Shown here: positions 15,116-24,608 of the stretch, piece after piece | Numbering within the stretch: the first letter of the stretch is position 1 | Layout of the letters: every line of letters begins with the position of its first letter | Source of the DNA: Acidilobaceae archaeon | Lineage (GTDB): Archaea > Thermoproteota > Thermoprotei_A > Sulfolobales > Acidilobaceae | Assembly (NCBI GenBank): GCA_027014125.1 | Contig: JALWEI010000036.1 | Location: 1-64,000 of the forward strand | Reading direction: 5' to 3' | DNA length: 64,000 nt | Program-made: the position numbers and the translations under genes | Notes under the pieces: generated by a model | The model's database searches: none | Seen by the model: only the letters and a program-made list of their open reading frames with translations | What the model was told of the DNA's origin: nothing

Positions 15116-17011
15116 CTAGACCTCCCCCCGGGCCTGGTCGGCTAGGTGGGTCTTCATCCACTCCGCTATGAGCCTGAGCCTGGCCAGCCTCTGCTTGGGC
15201 CTCCCGCTCCTTGAGAGATCGTGGTTCTCCCCGGGGAATACTGCTAGCCTGGCCTCAACGCCTAGGACCTTGAGCCCTGTGAAGAGTTGTATGGCCTGCT
15301 CTAGGGGGCACCTGTAGTCCTCGGTGGCGTGTATTATGAGGAGTGGCGTCTTGGCCTTGTCTAGGCTGAATAGGGGGCTCTTCTCGATGAGCGGCTCTGG
15401 GTCTACCCATGGGGGTGGGGCCTGGTGCTGGTCCTGGGCGAAGTGCCATCCTATGTCGCTTGCCCCGTAGAAGCTTATCCAGTTGCTACAGCTCCTCTGG
15501 GTCACAGCTGCCTTGAACCTGGTGGTTCTTGTTATTATCCAGTTGGTCATCCAGCCCCCGTAGCTCCCCCCGGTGACTCCTCCCCTCTCGGGGTCTAGCT
15601 CCGCCCTCTCCCCTAGGATCTTGTCTACTACTGCCATTAGGTCCTCGTAGTCTACCGTGCCGTACTTGCCCCTTATGTCGGCGAACTCCTCGCTGTAGCC
15701 GTCGCTACCCCGGGGGTTGGAGTAGATTATTGTGAAGCCCATTCCTGCTAGGGCCTGGAGCTCGTGTATGAAGGCGTAGCCGTAGCTTGTCTTGGGGCCC
15801 CCGTGGATGTAGAGTATCCAGGGCCTACACCTCTTGCAGTCAGCCCTTCCCAGGATCCAGTAGTCTATCCTGGCCCCCTCCCTCTCTACCTGGCCCTTGA
15901 TAGGCTCCATCGCCCTGGCCTCTACCCAGTCGTTGAAGCTTGTAGCCTTCTCCCCATTGATGTATAGCTCCTTCGGCCTTGTAGGTGTCATCAGCGTGTA
16001 GGCTGTGGTGTCCCCTGCTATGCTGTACTCGTCTACAACAACGTCCCCGGGGGCTATGTGGGGCTCCAGCCCGCCGCTCCACTTGTACACGTGCACCCTC
16101 CCGGCGTCGTGTACCTGGAAGTATACCACACCGTTGCTTGCCTGGAGGGGCCTGCTACAGCTGGGGCCCCTGATGTCGCTATTCACTGTGTTCACAGTGT
16201 TCCTGTCCATCCCACAGGTTATACATTCGATCCTGCCATCGTTGATCATGTAGATCTTGTGGTGCGAGGCGTAGCCCCTCTCGCCCTTGTGCCCCCTGAA
16301 GTACACGGTGTCCCCGTCGGCTGCTATGGCTGAGACTGTGTAGCCCTCGAGTAGGACCTCCCTCTCCCCGTCTAGGGTCTGCCTGACTATCCTGTGCAGC
16401 CTTGGCTCTAGCATGTTGTATGCCTCGGCGTATACAACTCCCTCGGAGTAGGTGTCGTAGGCCACGATACTGGTCTCGCCCCAGGTTAGCCTCTCGACCC
16501 TGCCTCCAGGGTACTCCACGTAGAATAGGTGGGGGAACCGGTCGAATACCCAGCCCTCCCCGTTGAACCACACGGGTATCCTATCCGCTACCAGGACCTC
16601 CCTCTCGCTGTACTTCTTGAACCTCTCCCCTCCAGGTGGGGCCATGGACTGGATTATGAGGCCCCTGCCATCTGGCATCCACTGGAGGCCCCTGACACCG
16701 GTCTTGAAGCTTGCCAGCTCCCATGGCTCGCCGCCTCCGTGGATCATTATGCTTGCCCTGTCCTCGCTCCTCCTGGTGAATGCGAATACGTCCCCGGCGG
16801 GGGACCACTTGGGGCAGGTGTCGCTGGGGCCGCTGGTTATTGGCCTGGGCTTGCCGTTGCCCGTGGTCCATATTGATGTCTTGTACTTGTTCTCGTCTGT
16901 GCTCATCTTGGTTAGTGTGAATAGTGCCTCCGGCCTTGCTGGGTGGGCTTCGGGGCTTGAGACTAGGGAGATGCGGGTTAGGTCCTCTATGGTTAGGGCC
17001 ACAATTTGCAC
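15116..17011 (-). CDS. S9C-type acylaminoacyl-peptidase / prolyl oligopeptidase-family enzyme
   Basis: 631 residues from GTG 17011 (GTG 17002 possible). Residues 1-370 form the beta-propeller (WSPAGDVFAFTRR, WMPDGRGLII), and the alpha/beta-hydrolase domain follows. The catalytic triad is visible: S483 in GGSYGGWM, D565 in HATEDYRCP and H597 in FPGENHD. RGSDGYSEEFADIRGKYG matches crenarchaeal acylaminoacyl peptidases such as the Aeropyrum enzyme. It likely removes acylated N-terminal residues or short peptides in the cytoplasm. Confidence 0.92.
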   Translation of the reverse strand: MQIVALTIEDLTRISLVSSPEAHPARPEALFTLTKMSTDENKYKTSIWTTGNGKPRPITSGPSDTCPKWSPAGDVFAFTRRSEDRASIMIHGGGEPWELASFKTGVRGLQWMPDGRGLIIQSMAPPGGERFKKYSEREVLVADRIPVWFNGEGWVFDRFPHLFYVEYPGGRVERLTWGETSIVAYDTYSEGVVYAEAYNMLEPRLHRIVRQTLDGEREVLLEGYTVSAIAADGDTVYFRGHKGERGYASHHKIYMINDGRIECITCGMDRNTVNTVNSDIRGPSCSRPLQASNGVVYFQVHDAGRVHVYKWSGGLEPHIAPGDVVVDEYSIAGDTTAYTLMTPTRPKELYINGEKATSFNDWVEARAMEPIKGQVEREGARIDYWILGRADCKRCRPWILYIHGGPKTSYGYAFIHELQALAGMGFTIIYSNPRGSDGYSEEFADIRGKYGTVDYEDLMAVVDKILGERAELDPERGGVTGGSYGGWMTNWIITRTTRFKAAVTQRSCSNWISFYGASDIGWHFAQDQHQAPPPWVDPEPLIEKSPLFSLDKAKTPLLIIHATEDYRCPLEQAIQLFTGLKVLGVEARLAVFPGENHDLSRSGRPKQRLARLRLIAEWMKTHLADQARGEV

Positions 17012-17072
17012 CCTTTAGGTGGTAGGTGTGGGTCTCCAATATAAAGGTGGCCCATATAAGGGGGCCTCTGGG

Positions 17073-17261
17073 CTATGCCATGCTCCTCTTGAGCCTCCGT
17101 ATCCACTCCTGCTTCTCCGGGCGCCTCCTCAGCTTCATGAAGTTCTTGTAGCACTTGCTGCTACAGAACCATAGTATGTCCCCGCGCTTGGTTACGAACA
17201 TCAGCCCTGTCCCCGGCTCTATTGCGCGGCCACAGTACGTGCACGTCCTTAGCTTGGGCAC
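17073..17261 (-). CDS. rpl24e: Ribosomal protein eL24
   Basis: 62 residues from GTG 17261; the open frame extends upstream to 17342 but the canonical eL24 start is at VPKLRTCTYCG. The zinc ribbon CTYCG...CSSKC and the basic FMKLRRRPEKQEWIRRL tail identify it. In many archaea it is next to eS28 on the same strand; here the two are divergent. Confidence 0.92.
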   Translation of the reverse strand: MPKLRTCTYCGRAIEPGTGLMFVTKRGDILWFCSSKCYKNFMKLRRRPEKQEWIRRLKRSMA

Positions 17262-17348
17262 CCTGCATTCCCTCCAGCATGGAGGGTGGAGGGTGGTAGC
17301 CTTTAATAGGCTTTGCCAGCGCCTCCACCCCCGCGGGTGCATGGGGCC

Positions 17349-17591
17349 GTGTCTGAGGACAGCGGGGAGAGGATTATAGAGGAGTTCGGCTACCCGGCTG
17401 AGGTTATCCAGATCATAGGGAGGACCGGGGTGGCCGGGGAGGTCACCCAGGTGCGTGTGAGGATCCTCGAGGGCAGAGATAAGGGAAGGATCATAACGAG
17501 GAACGTCATAGGAGCGGTGAGGATCGGGGACATACTGATACTGAGGGAGACCGAGAGGGAGGCTAGGAAGCTGAGTAGCAGGAGGAGGTAG
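17349..17591 (+). CDS. rps28e: Ribosomal protein eS28
   Basis: 80 residues from GTG 17349, the start matching other archaeal eS28 proteins; GTG 17337 is possible. Diagnostic core: [41 protein letters not shown] and [11 protein letters not shown]. It is a small-subunit OB-fold protein near the mRNA exit. Divergent from eL24, and its stop is one base from the convergent MBL gene. Confidence 0.95.
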   Translation: MSEDSGERIIEEFGYPAEVIQIIGRTGVAGEVTQVRVRILEGRDKGRIITRNVIGAVRIGDILILRETEREARKLSSRRR

Positions 17592-17592
17592 C

Positions 17593-18432
17593 CTAGCGGG
17601 ACCTTATAGCCCAGGGGCTCCTACCCCTATCAACCCTAACCACGCCCAGCTCTTCGAGGGCCCTAGCGTAGCCCACCAGGTTCCTCGCTGCTAGGAAGAG
17701 GGTTGCCCCCTCCACCCCGGGGTACATCCTGTGGAGCGCTGCCCTCATGTCCACTCCCTCGCCCGCGAGCCTTGCTAGGGCCGCTATCCTAGCCATCTTC
17801 CTCTCTAGGACCTTGGTGAGCCACCCTGCCAAGTCTGCCTTGCCACCTGGGTCCCCGTGGCCGGGGTAGGCCTTATCCCAGTCTAGGGATAGCACCCTGT
17901 GCATGCTCCCCATATAGTCCATGGGGCTCGATAGGGTGGTTGAGAGCGTGTAGGGCACGTAGTTGTCGCCTAGGAACACGTGGCCCCCGGCTAGTATACA
18001 GTGGTGGTCCTCGCTGTGGCCTGGGCAGGGGACTGCCTCCACCCCCGGGGCCGGACACTCGTCCAGCGTGTATATGTCGTGCCGGGCCAGGGCCTCCTTG
18101 ATCTCGCCGTACTGGCTGGTGTAGGGCCTAGCATACTCGGCCAGGCCGCCATAGCCCACTGCCTCCAGCACGGTCTTAACCGAGTCCATGGCCCTACCCG
18201 GGTCTATGGCCTTGAGGGTCTCGGGCGACATGCATACCCTGAGCCCCCGGGCCCTTGCGAGGCCCAGGGTGTGGTCCCAGTGGTAGTGGGTTACAACCAC
18301 AACACCCCCCTGGGGGGCATCGAGGCCAGCGTCTATGAAGACCGTGGCGCCGTTGAGGCTGAGCCTGTACCTGTTGACCGCCTCCGGGAGCAGGGGATGG
18401 GTGAACCTCTCCACTAGGACCTCAACCGTCAA
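17593..18432 (-). CDS. Metallo-beta-lactamase-fold hydrolase
   Basis: 279 residues, TTG start. Zinc motifs are THYHWDH (about 53-59), CPGHSEDHH, LGDN and YPGHGDP, as in glyoxalase II-like MBL proteins. A C-terminal helical domain (LERKMARIAALARLAGEGVDMRAAL) resembles those of archaeal glyoxalase II-like and LACTB2-like enzymes. Likely a cytoplasmic thioester or phosphodiester hydrolase; substrate unknown. Confidence 0.88.
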   Translation of the reverse strand: MTVEVLVERFTHPLLPEAVNRYRLSLNGATVFIDAGLDAPQGGVVVVTHYHWDHTLGLARARGLRVCMSPETLKAIDPGRAMDSVKTVLEAVGYGGLAEYARPYTSQYGEIKEALARHDIYTLDECPAPGVEAVPCPGHSEDHHCILAGGHVFLGDNYVPYTLSTTLSSPMDYMGSMHRVLSLDWDKAYPGHGDPGGKADLAGWLTKVLERKMARIAALARLAGEGVDMRAALHRMYPGVEGATLFLAARNLVGYARALEELGVVRVDRGRSPWAIRSR

Positions 18433-18608
18433 GACCGGGAGCCACCCCCCGGGTAGCCTTCCTTGGGATGGCGAGGGTTAAACGCGCCTAGGGCCAGCTA
18501 GTATATAACATGGCATGGTATATGGCATTCATTTACGCATATAACCCTGGCCTGGATAGTATACATATTACATAATTACTGCTATGACCGGGAGGGTGTG
18601 GTGTATAA

Positions 18609-19436
18609 GTGTTGCTCAGTGAACCGGGGCTGCACTCCTATGAGGGGAAGATGTACGTCGTGGGAGAGGGGGATAGGGTAAGCCTCGGCCCAGCGCCCAG
18701 CGGCGAGGAGGGAAGGCTAGAGGACCTCGCCTCCAGGAGCCGGGGGAGGGAGCTCTGCATATACACGAGGGCCATCAACAGGGGGTACAACATGCTTCTC
18801 AGCCAGGGGCTGGCGGATAAGGTCCTAGCAGGGATAGCCCTGGGAGAGGGCCCCGTGGAGGCCATGGAGAGGGCCGGGGTGCTGGTAGCCAACATAGGCC
18901 TAGAGGAGCACCACGGGGTGTGCACTAGCCTTGGCCTAACCCGGGGCTCGTGCCGGCTCATGCTACTCGACTCCCTAGGCCAGGGGAGGAGTATTAGAGC
19001 CCGCCTATTCTTCATGGGAGACAATGATATGTGGAGCAGGAGCTACCCGGCCAAGATGACGATCTGGAGCGGCCCCGGCTACGTTGCAATGGAAACGAGG
19101 ACACACCACTGGCTGGATGAGGAGTTCAAGGTCTCCAGGCTCCACGTGCTACTCGAGCCCCAGGGCCCCGGAGACTCTGTGGTCGAGGCCTCGATCCTAG
19201 CCCACTCAACCAGGCTGCTATCAAGCATGTGGCTCCTCCTAGCCAGCCAGCTACTCTCAACTGTTGAGGGCTACAGGCTGGTGGCCGACACCGCCAGGAG
19301 GGCCTCACTAAGGCTCATGACAGGAACCACCAGGGCTATGAGGATTGGTGGGGAGGTGTACCACGAGGCCTCCCCCGGGGTCTGCGTTGCTGGGTCAGCC
19401 CTGGAGCACGGCGTCTCCGAGCGAGGGGAGGCCTAG
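18609..19436 (+). CDS. Uncharacterised protein convergent with the aromatic amino-acid lyase
   Basis: 275 residues, GTG start; an in-frame TAA lies immediately upstream, so the start cannot be further 5'. No family recognised. It has a strand-rich N-terminus (KMYVVGEGDRVSLG), a GVLVANIGLEEHHGVCTSLGL segment, and a helical C-terminal third. A TATA-like GTATACATAT (about 18559) precedes it. Its 3' end overlaps the convergent lyase gene by 42 bases, with both frames appearing coding. A link to amino-acid metabolism is only suggested by adjacency. Confidence 0.6.
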   Translation: MLLSEPGLHSYEGKMYVVGEGDRVSLGPAPSGEEGRLEDLASRSRGRELCIYTRAINRGYNMLLSQGLADKVLAGIALGEGPVEAMERAGVLVANIGLEEHHGVCTSLGLTRGSCRLMLLDSLGQGRSIRARLFFMGDNDMWSRSYPAKMTIWSGPGYVAMETRTHHWLDEEFKVSRLHVLLEPQGPGDSVVEASILAHSTRLLSSMWLLLASQLLSTVEGYRLVADTARRASLRLMTGTTRAMRIGGEVYHEASPGVCVAGSALEHGVSERGEA

Positions 19437-20798
19437 CCTCCTGCTGATCATGGAGTGGTACCGCCTCAGGCCCCCGGAGGGGTCGTCAAGCCCCTCCACT
19501 CCCCTGGCTATGTTTGTGACTAGCCTCTCCGCCGCTACGAGCCATGCTAGGGCGTCCACTATGGATAGTAGCTTGAGCCCCGAGTCGGGGCTCATCGGGA
19601 CTATATCCTCCTGGAGGCCGCTAGTGGGTATGTTATGCACCGTCGACGGCTGGGCCAGCCTCCTCACCCTGGCCGCTAAGCTAGCGGCTGTGTACTGGAT
19701 TATCATGGCCCCCACGCTACTATCCTCCCCCGCCAGGTACTCTGGGAGCCCCGTTATGCTGCTCCTCATGAGCTGGGCTATCCTCCTCTCCACCATGTTG
19801 GCAAGGCTAGCCAGCGCCAGCCCTGCGTAGTCTGCGGCCAGCCCAGCTGCTATGCTGTGGAAGCTACAGGAGTGGATTACTCTGCCCCCGGCCACGAGGG
19901 GGTTCTCGGTGGAGCTGCAAAGCTCTGCCTCCACCATGCCCCTGGCATGGGCTAGCGCAGCCTTTACTGCTGAGTACACCTGGGGTATGCACCTTATACT
20001 ATACGGGTCCTGTAGCCTATCCCCGCTACACCCCTCAACCATGGTATCCCTGTCTAGGAGGGGCCTAGCCTCCAGGAGTCCACTACTAAAATGCTCGGGG
20101 TTGCACCCCGTGACCCCCAGGCTCTCCCCCGCTGCCTCAAGGCTCTCGCCCAGCAGATGGAGGGAGTAGTACACGCCCAGCCCGGCTAGGGCAGTGGACC
20201 AGGCTGTATTATTGATCAGAGCCAACGCCTCCCCCGGCTCCAGGGCCAGGGGCTCCAGCCCAGCCCTGGCTAGGGCGTCCCTGCACGGCTCCAGGCCCCC
20301 ACCCGATAGGGCATAGCCTATGCCCAGGTGAGTGCAGAGGAAGGCGTGGGCCGAGGGGGCGAGGTCCCCACTAGCCCCCACACTGCCATAGAGGGGTATA
20401 GCCGGCACCACCCCATGGTTAAGGGCCTCCGCGATCCTCCCCGCCACGACACCCCTAACCGGGGCCCGGCCCCGGGCTAGCTGCGATAGCCGGGCGTAGA
20501 GGAAGGCCCTGGCCATCCACTCCGGGGCATAGGGCCCCGCACCCGCTGCGTGCTCCCTTAGCACCCTCTCCTCGAACCCGGGCCCGCACCTGGCCTTGGC
20601 CGAGTAGAGGTCCCCCAGCCCTGTGCAGTAGCCGTAGACACTCCTCCTCTCAGCCTCTCTCAGGTACACGGCCCGGGCCTCATCCAGCAGGCTATACACG
20701 CTATGCTCGACCACAACCCTGGCCCCCTGGGAGGCCAAGTGTAGGTCCTCGAGGCTAGGGCACCTTGACGGGGATACAACTACACTCCCACCAGCCAC
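19395..20798 (-). CDS. Aromatic amino-acid lyase (HAL/PAL family)
   Basis: 467 residues, GTG start. The MIO cofactor triad A142-S143-G144 sits in YGSVGASGDLAPSAH. QDPYSIRCIPQVY and SSTENPLV are the conserved active-site segments. The family deaminates histidine (to urocanate), phenylalanine or tyrosine. Several usual histidine-lyase residues differ: YGINTG is YGYCTG, INGT is INNT and NFHG is SFHS, so substrate preference is uncertain. No other hut gene is nearby. Cytoplasmic enzyme of amino-acid breakdown. Confidence 0.88.
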   Translation of the reverse strand: MAGGSVVVSPSRCPSLEDLHLASQGARVVVEHSVYSLLDEARAVYLREAERRSVYGYCTGLGDLYSAKARCGPGFEERVLREHAAGAGPYAPEWMARAFLYARLSQLARGRAPVRGVVAGRIAEALNHGVVPAIPLYGSVGASGDLAPSAHAFLCTHLGIGYALSGGGLEPCRDALARAGLEPLALEPGEALALINNTAWSTALAGLGVYYSLHLLGESLEAAGESLGVTGCNPEHFSSGLLEARPLLDRDTMVEGCSGDRLQDPYSIRCIPQVYSAVKAALAHARGMVEAELCSSTENPLVAGGRVIHSCSFHSIAAGLAADYAGLALASLANMVERRIAQLMRSSITGLPEYLAGEDSSVGAMIIQYTAASLAARVRRLAQPSTVHNIPTSGLQEDIVPMSPDSGLKLLSIVDALAWLVAAERLVTNIARGVEGLDDPSGGLRRYHSMISRRLGLPSLGDAVLQG

Positions 20799-20832
20799 AC
20801 AGCATCCCCGAGGGGTGGGGTATACCTGTGGG

Positions 20833-20900
20833 GGATATATCGGGTAGATAGCACTTCTAATCTATTTATTATTAAGACCAAGAATAGGCCTTTTATATAT
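20833..20900. promoter_or_regulatory. Divergent promoter region, lyase and enoyl-CoA hydratase
   Basis: On the minus strand GATATATC (20835-20842) lies about 40 nt before the lyase start. On the plus strand TTTTATATAT (20891-20900) is a good TATA box, predicting transcription near 20921 and a leader of about 45 nt to the TTG at 20967. Assigned by eye. Confidence 0.4.
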
Positions 20901-20966
20901 TCGTGTAGGGACTATAATTTAAGTATCTCCCTAGTGCTAATTACATTACAGTTGGGGTTCCGATTC

Positions 20967-21725
20967 TTGGCTGAGCCTGTGTTATCCCGGGTTGAGAGGG
21001 GTAGTCTCGTTATTGTGTTGAATAGGCCTGAGAGGTTGAATGCTTTCAACTTGGAGGCTTGGAGGCGGCTTTCCTCGCTGCTTGGTGAGGGTTGTTCTTC
21101 TGGGTATAATGCTGTTGTGTTGACTGGGTCGGGTAGGGCGTTTAGTTCTGGTGATGATATTTATGAGATGTATGGCTTTAGGTCTAGGGGTGAGGCTGAG
21201 GCTTTCTTCGGCGAGCTTCTGGGGGCTTTGGAGGTTATGGCTTCTTGTAGGAGGCCTTTGGTTGCTGCTGTGAATGGTTTGGCTGTTGGGGGTGGGGCTG
21301 AGGTTCTGCTTTTGGCTGATGTTGTTGTCGCCTCTCGTGGCTCTTGGTTTTGGTTCCCTGAGTCGAGGATTGGGCTTATTCCTCCATTGTTGTCTACTGT
21401 GGGTGCCTTGGCTTTTGGGCCTAGGAGGGCCCGGTATTTGGCTCTTGCTGCGCCAAGGCTTTCTGTTGAGGAGGCTCGAGATATTGGTCTTGTGGACTTG
21501 GTGGTTGAGCCTGGTAGGCTCTTGGATACTGCTCTTGGGCTGGGGGAGGAGCTTGGTTCTGTGCCTGATGGGGTTGTTGCTAGTGTGAGGAGGCTTACTA
21601 TGGAGCCTCTTCTCCCCCGGGTTAGGGAGGCTGTGGGGGTTCTGGTGGATCTTGTTGTTAGCCCTGAGGCTAGGAGGCTTATGGGGTCTTTTGTCGTGCG
21701 TGGTGGGAGAAAGCGTGGAGATTGA
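20967..21725 (+). CDS. Enoyl-CoA hydratase/isomerase family (crotonase)
   Basis: 252 residues from TTG 20967, preceded by TTGGGGTT; the GTG at 20934 would add eleven unlikely residues. Crotonase-fold motifs: VLNRPERLNAFN, the oxyanion-hole segment FSSGDDIYEMYGF, and AVNGLAVGGGAEVLLLADVVVAS, with PESRIGLIPP after it. The usual catalytic glutamates are partly present (GGGAE). It would act on an enoyl-CoA or a related acyl-CoA. Codons end in T far more often than in surrounding plus-strand genes. Confidence 0.88.
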   Translation: MAEPVLSRVERGSLVIVLNRPERLNAFNLEAWRRLSSLLGEGCSSGYNAVVLTGSGRAFSSGDDIYEMYGFRSRGEAEAFFGELLGALEVMASCRRPLVAAVNGLAVGGGAEVLLLADVVVASRGSWFWFPESRIGLIPPLLSTVGALAFGPRRARYLALAAPRLSVEEARDIGLVDLVVEPGRLLDTALGLGEELGSVPDGVVASVRRLTMEPLLPRVREAVGVLVDLVVSPEARRLMGSFVVRGGRKRGD

Positions 21726-21741
21726 TGGGAGGGGGCTGGGG

Positions 21742-22680
21742 TTACTCGGGCTTCTTGACTACCCTATCTTTGAAGACTGTCCAGGGGTCTGCTATTGGCT
21801 TGCCCTCCACGCTTATTGGCCTCGTTGCTGGTGGGTGCTTCATGTAGCCTGGCATTACTTTTTCTAGCCTGGTGTGGAATGTGTCCTTTCTTAGGTCCTT
21901 GTAGAATATGCCTAGTGGTATCCTGTCTCCCCATTCCACCATCTTCTCCAGTATCCTTGGGGCTTTCTCCTTGAAGTCTAGGTCGCTGGTTATTACTGGG
22001 TTCCATTCTGGGTCTTCCTCGTTTAGGTAGTATATCCTCTCCTCGTACCACTTGTTGGTCATTATGTTGTTGTAGGTTGGGCATGGCTGTAGTATGTCTA
22101 CTAGTGCTGTGCCCTTGTGCCTTATCGCCTCCTTTATCAGCTCCTTTAGCTGGTTGGTGTGGTATGCGTATCCCCTTGCTATGAAGGTGTATCCTGAGGC
22201 GAATGCTAGTAGTAGTGGGTTTAGGTTGTCTTGGAGGTTTGGCCCTGCTAGGGCTTTTGTCTGCCACCAGCTTGGTAGTGTGGGGGCTGCCTGGCCCTTG
22301 GTTAGCCCGTAGACCGCGTTGTCGTGGAGTATTATTGTTATGTCCATGTTCCTCCTCCCGGCGGCGACGAAGTGGCCTGCCCCTATGCCTAGGAGGTCGC
22401 CGTCTCCCCCTGCTACGACTACTGTCAGGTGGGGGTTTGCTAGTTTGACCCCGCTAGCTACGGGGATGGCCCTGCCGTGTAGGGAGTGTATGTTGGATCC
22501 CTTCACGTAGTAGGTTATCCTGCCGCTGCACCCTATGCCTCCTACTAGTACTAGGTTTGATGGGTCTATGTCTAGCTCTGCCAGTGCCCTGTGGAAGGCG
22601 TTGAGTATTCCGAAGTCCCCGCATCCGGGGCACCATTGGACCCAGGCATCCGTCTTGAACTCGAGCCAGCTACGCGCCAC
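21742..22680 (-). CDS. 2-oxoacid:ferredoxin oxidoreductase, beta subunit
   Basis: 312 residues, ATG start overlapping the alpha subunit by 11 bases. C17-P-G-C20-G binds the single [4Fe-4S] cluster together with a later cysteine, and GGDGDLLGIGAGHF...DNAVYGLTKGQ is the thiamine diphosphate motif. This matches the crenarchaeal two-subunit enzyme that oxidises pyruvate, 2-oxoglutarate or other 2-oxoacids to acyl-CoA and CO2 with ferredoxin as acceptor. Confidence 0.95.
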   Translation of the reverse strand: MARSWLEFKTDAWVQWCPGCGDFGILNAFHRALAELDIDPSNLVLVGGIGCSGRITYYVKGSNIHSLHGRAIPVASGVKLANPHLTVVVAGGDGDLLGIGAGHFVAAGRRNMDITIILHDNAVYGLTKGQAAPTLPSWWQTKALAGPNLQDNLNPLLLAFASGYTFIARGYAYHTNQLKELIKEAIRHKGTALVDILQPCPTYNNIMTNKWYEERIYYLNEEDPEWNPVITSDLDFKEKAPRILEKMVEWGDRIPLGIFYKDLRKDTFHTRLEKVMPGYMKHPPATRPISVEGKPIADPWTVFKDRVVKKPE

Positions 22681-24595
22681 CGCTCACCACCACCCTCTCC
22701 TCTCCGGTCTCTAGGATCCTCTTAACGCCGTATACTACCTCTGTATCGTATAGGGGGCGCCCGTTGAGCTTTACTATCGCATGTTTTATCCTCTTGCCCG
22801 TGTATCCTGCTATCACGAATGCTGCCTGGAGGAGGTCGTTCTGCTCCACGTCTATCACCTTGCCGGCGCTTCCTAGTAGCGACTCTACCTCCTCCGCTGG
22901 GAATGGGTTGAAGAATCGTATCTGTAGGAAGCCTGTGCTCACCCCGTCCTCCTGGAGCTGGTTGAGTGCCTCTAGTATTATCTGCTTGGTTGAGCCCCAT
23001 GATACTAGTAGGACCTCGGGGTTGGGGTCGCCGTAGTACTTGTACTTCTCCTCAGAGGGGATCTCCCTAGACACGGTCTCCCACTTTCTCCTCCTCTTCT
23101 CCATCATCATATCCCTCACCACGGGGTCCTCGGTGACGAAGCCGTCCTCCATGTGTTCTAGGCCTGTGATGACCATGGGGGTGGTGCCCACCCTTGCCCG
23201 GGGGCTTATCCCGTCCTCCGTGATCTTGTACCTCAGGTATCCCGGGCCTGGGTTGTCTACTAGCATGCCCCTATCGATCACCGCCTTGCTCGGGTCTATC
23301 TCCTGCCTGTCTATGCTGATCATGCTTGAAGCTAGGTACTTGTCGAGGAGGTGGATTACTGGTGTCTGGTATCTCTCTGCGAGGTTCAGGGCCTTGATCG
23401 TGTCGTAGTACGCCTCTATGTGGTCCCCGCTGGCCAGCACGATCTTGGGGTTGTCCCCGTGGCCCGAGAATAGGGTGTGGAGGAGGTCCTGCTGGCCCTC
23501 CCTTGTGGGCATCCCTGTGCTTGGCCCGGCCCTCATCCACACGCTTATGAGCACGGGGGTCTCAGTCATTATGGCCATGCTGATCATCTCGTTCATCAGG
23601 CTGAAGCCCGGGCCGCTGGTTGTTGTCGAGGCCCTGGCCCCCGCTGCCGCTGCCCCTATCGCCATGCCTATGGCGGAGAGCTCGTCCTCTGCCTGGACGA
23701 TAGCTATTCCCGCCTTCTCCAGGCCAAGGGCCTCACGGGCCTCCTCCGACAGCTCGTAGTAGCGGTGCCTCTCTAGGTAGAGGGCCTCGTCGCTGGAGGG
23801 TGTTATGGGGTAGTAGGTCTGCACTGTCAGGCCCCCGACGAGCTTGCCCATCGCGACCAGGTCGTTACCTGAGGCTATCATCTTCTCCCTGCCCTTGTGG
23901 GGGCCGTCTGGCAGGCTCTCGACGTCTCCGTAGACCTCCCTCACATACTCCACTGCCGCCTCCGCAGCTATGATGTTCGGCTCTATGACCTTCGCCTTCC
24001 CGGCGAACTGGGCTTTTATGCCGAGCTTTATGTAGTCCAGCTCTACTCCGAGGAGGTAGAGCCCTGCTGAGAGGCCCATCGTGTTTATCGTCTTTGACAC
24101 GGAGGAGAGCGGCCTCTTGGACCTCTCTGCCACCACCTTGAGCAGCTGCCTGAGGGGGAGGCCGATGGCCTTGACTCCTGCATCCTCAGCCGCCTTCACT
24201 GCCCCCGCCACTGTGGCCTCTAGCCCCCGGGACTTGAGGTCCTCAACCACCCTCTGCTTGAGCGGTTTGGGCATTGAGGCTATTCTCTCCGGCCTCGAGT
24301 TTACCGTGCCGGAGTCGTATAGCAGGAACCCGCCGGGGTTTACGTCCTTGTAGTGGGTGAATACGCTCTCCGCGTCCAGCGCTATCACCATGTCCACGGG
24401 GACCCTGACTGAGCCTGGCCTCTCCTCCTTTACCCTCACCGTGTAGTAGCTGTGTGCCCCCATGATGTTGCTCTGGTACTCCCTGTTGCCCAGCACGTTG
24501 TATCCCTTCATGACGAAGGTCTTCAGCGCGATCTGCCCAGCGGATTCTATGCCCCCTCCCTGGGGGCCCCCTATGATGAATGTCAGGTCGACCAC
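22670..24595 (-). CDS. 2-oxoacid:ferredoxin oxidoreductase, fused gamma-alpha subunit
   Basis: 641 residues. Residues 1-190 are the gamma domain (FIIGGPQGGGIESAGQI). From about 235 the alpha domain carries YPITPSSDE at 262-270, the motif known to be essential in the Sulfolobus enzyme. TTSGPGFSLMNE and the MPTREGQQDLL block follow. With the beta subunit it forms the cytoplasmic enzyme feeding acetyl-CoA or succinyl-CoA formation. It could also handle the 2-oxoacids derived from amino acids. It starts 13 nt after a small zinc protein gene. Confidence 0.95.
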   Translation of the reverse strand: MVDLTFIIGGPQGGGIESAGQIALKTFVMKGYNVLGNREYQSNIMGAHSYYTVRVKEERPGSVRVPVDMVIALDAESVFTHYKDVNPGGFLLYDSGTVNSRPERIASMPKPLKQRVVEDLKSRGLEATVAGAVKAAEDAGVKAIGLPLRQLLKVVAERSKRPLSSVSKTINTMGLSAGLYLLGVELDYIKLGIKAQFAGKAKVIEPNIIAAEAAVEYVREVYGDVESLPDGPHKGREKMIASGNDLVAMGKLVGGLTVQTYYPITPSSDEALYLERHRYYELSEEAREALGLEKAGIAIVQAEDELSAIGMAIGAAAAGARASTTTSGPGFSLMNEMISMAIMTETPVLISVWMRAGPSTGMPTREGQQDLLHTLFSGHGDNPKIVLASGDHIEAYYDTIKALNLAERYQTPVIHLLDKYLASSMISIDRQEIDPSKAVIDRGMLVDNPGPGYLRYKITEDGISPRARVGTTPMVITGLEHMEDGFVTEDPVVRDMMMEKRRRKWETVSREIPSEEKYKYYGDPNPEVLLVSWGSTKQIILEALNQLQEDGVSTGFLQIRFFNPFPAEEVESLLGSAGKVIDVEQNDLLQAAFVIAGYTGKRIKHAIVKLNGRPLYDTEVVYGVKRILETGEERVVVSGGA

Positions 24596-24608
24596 GTTAA
24601 TCCACCCC

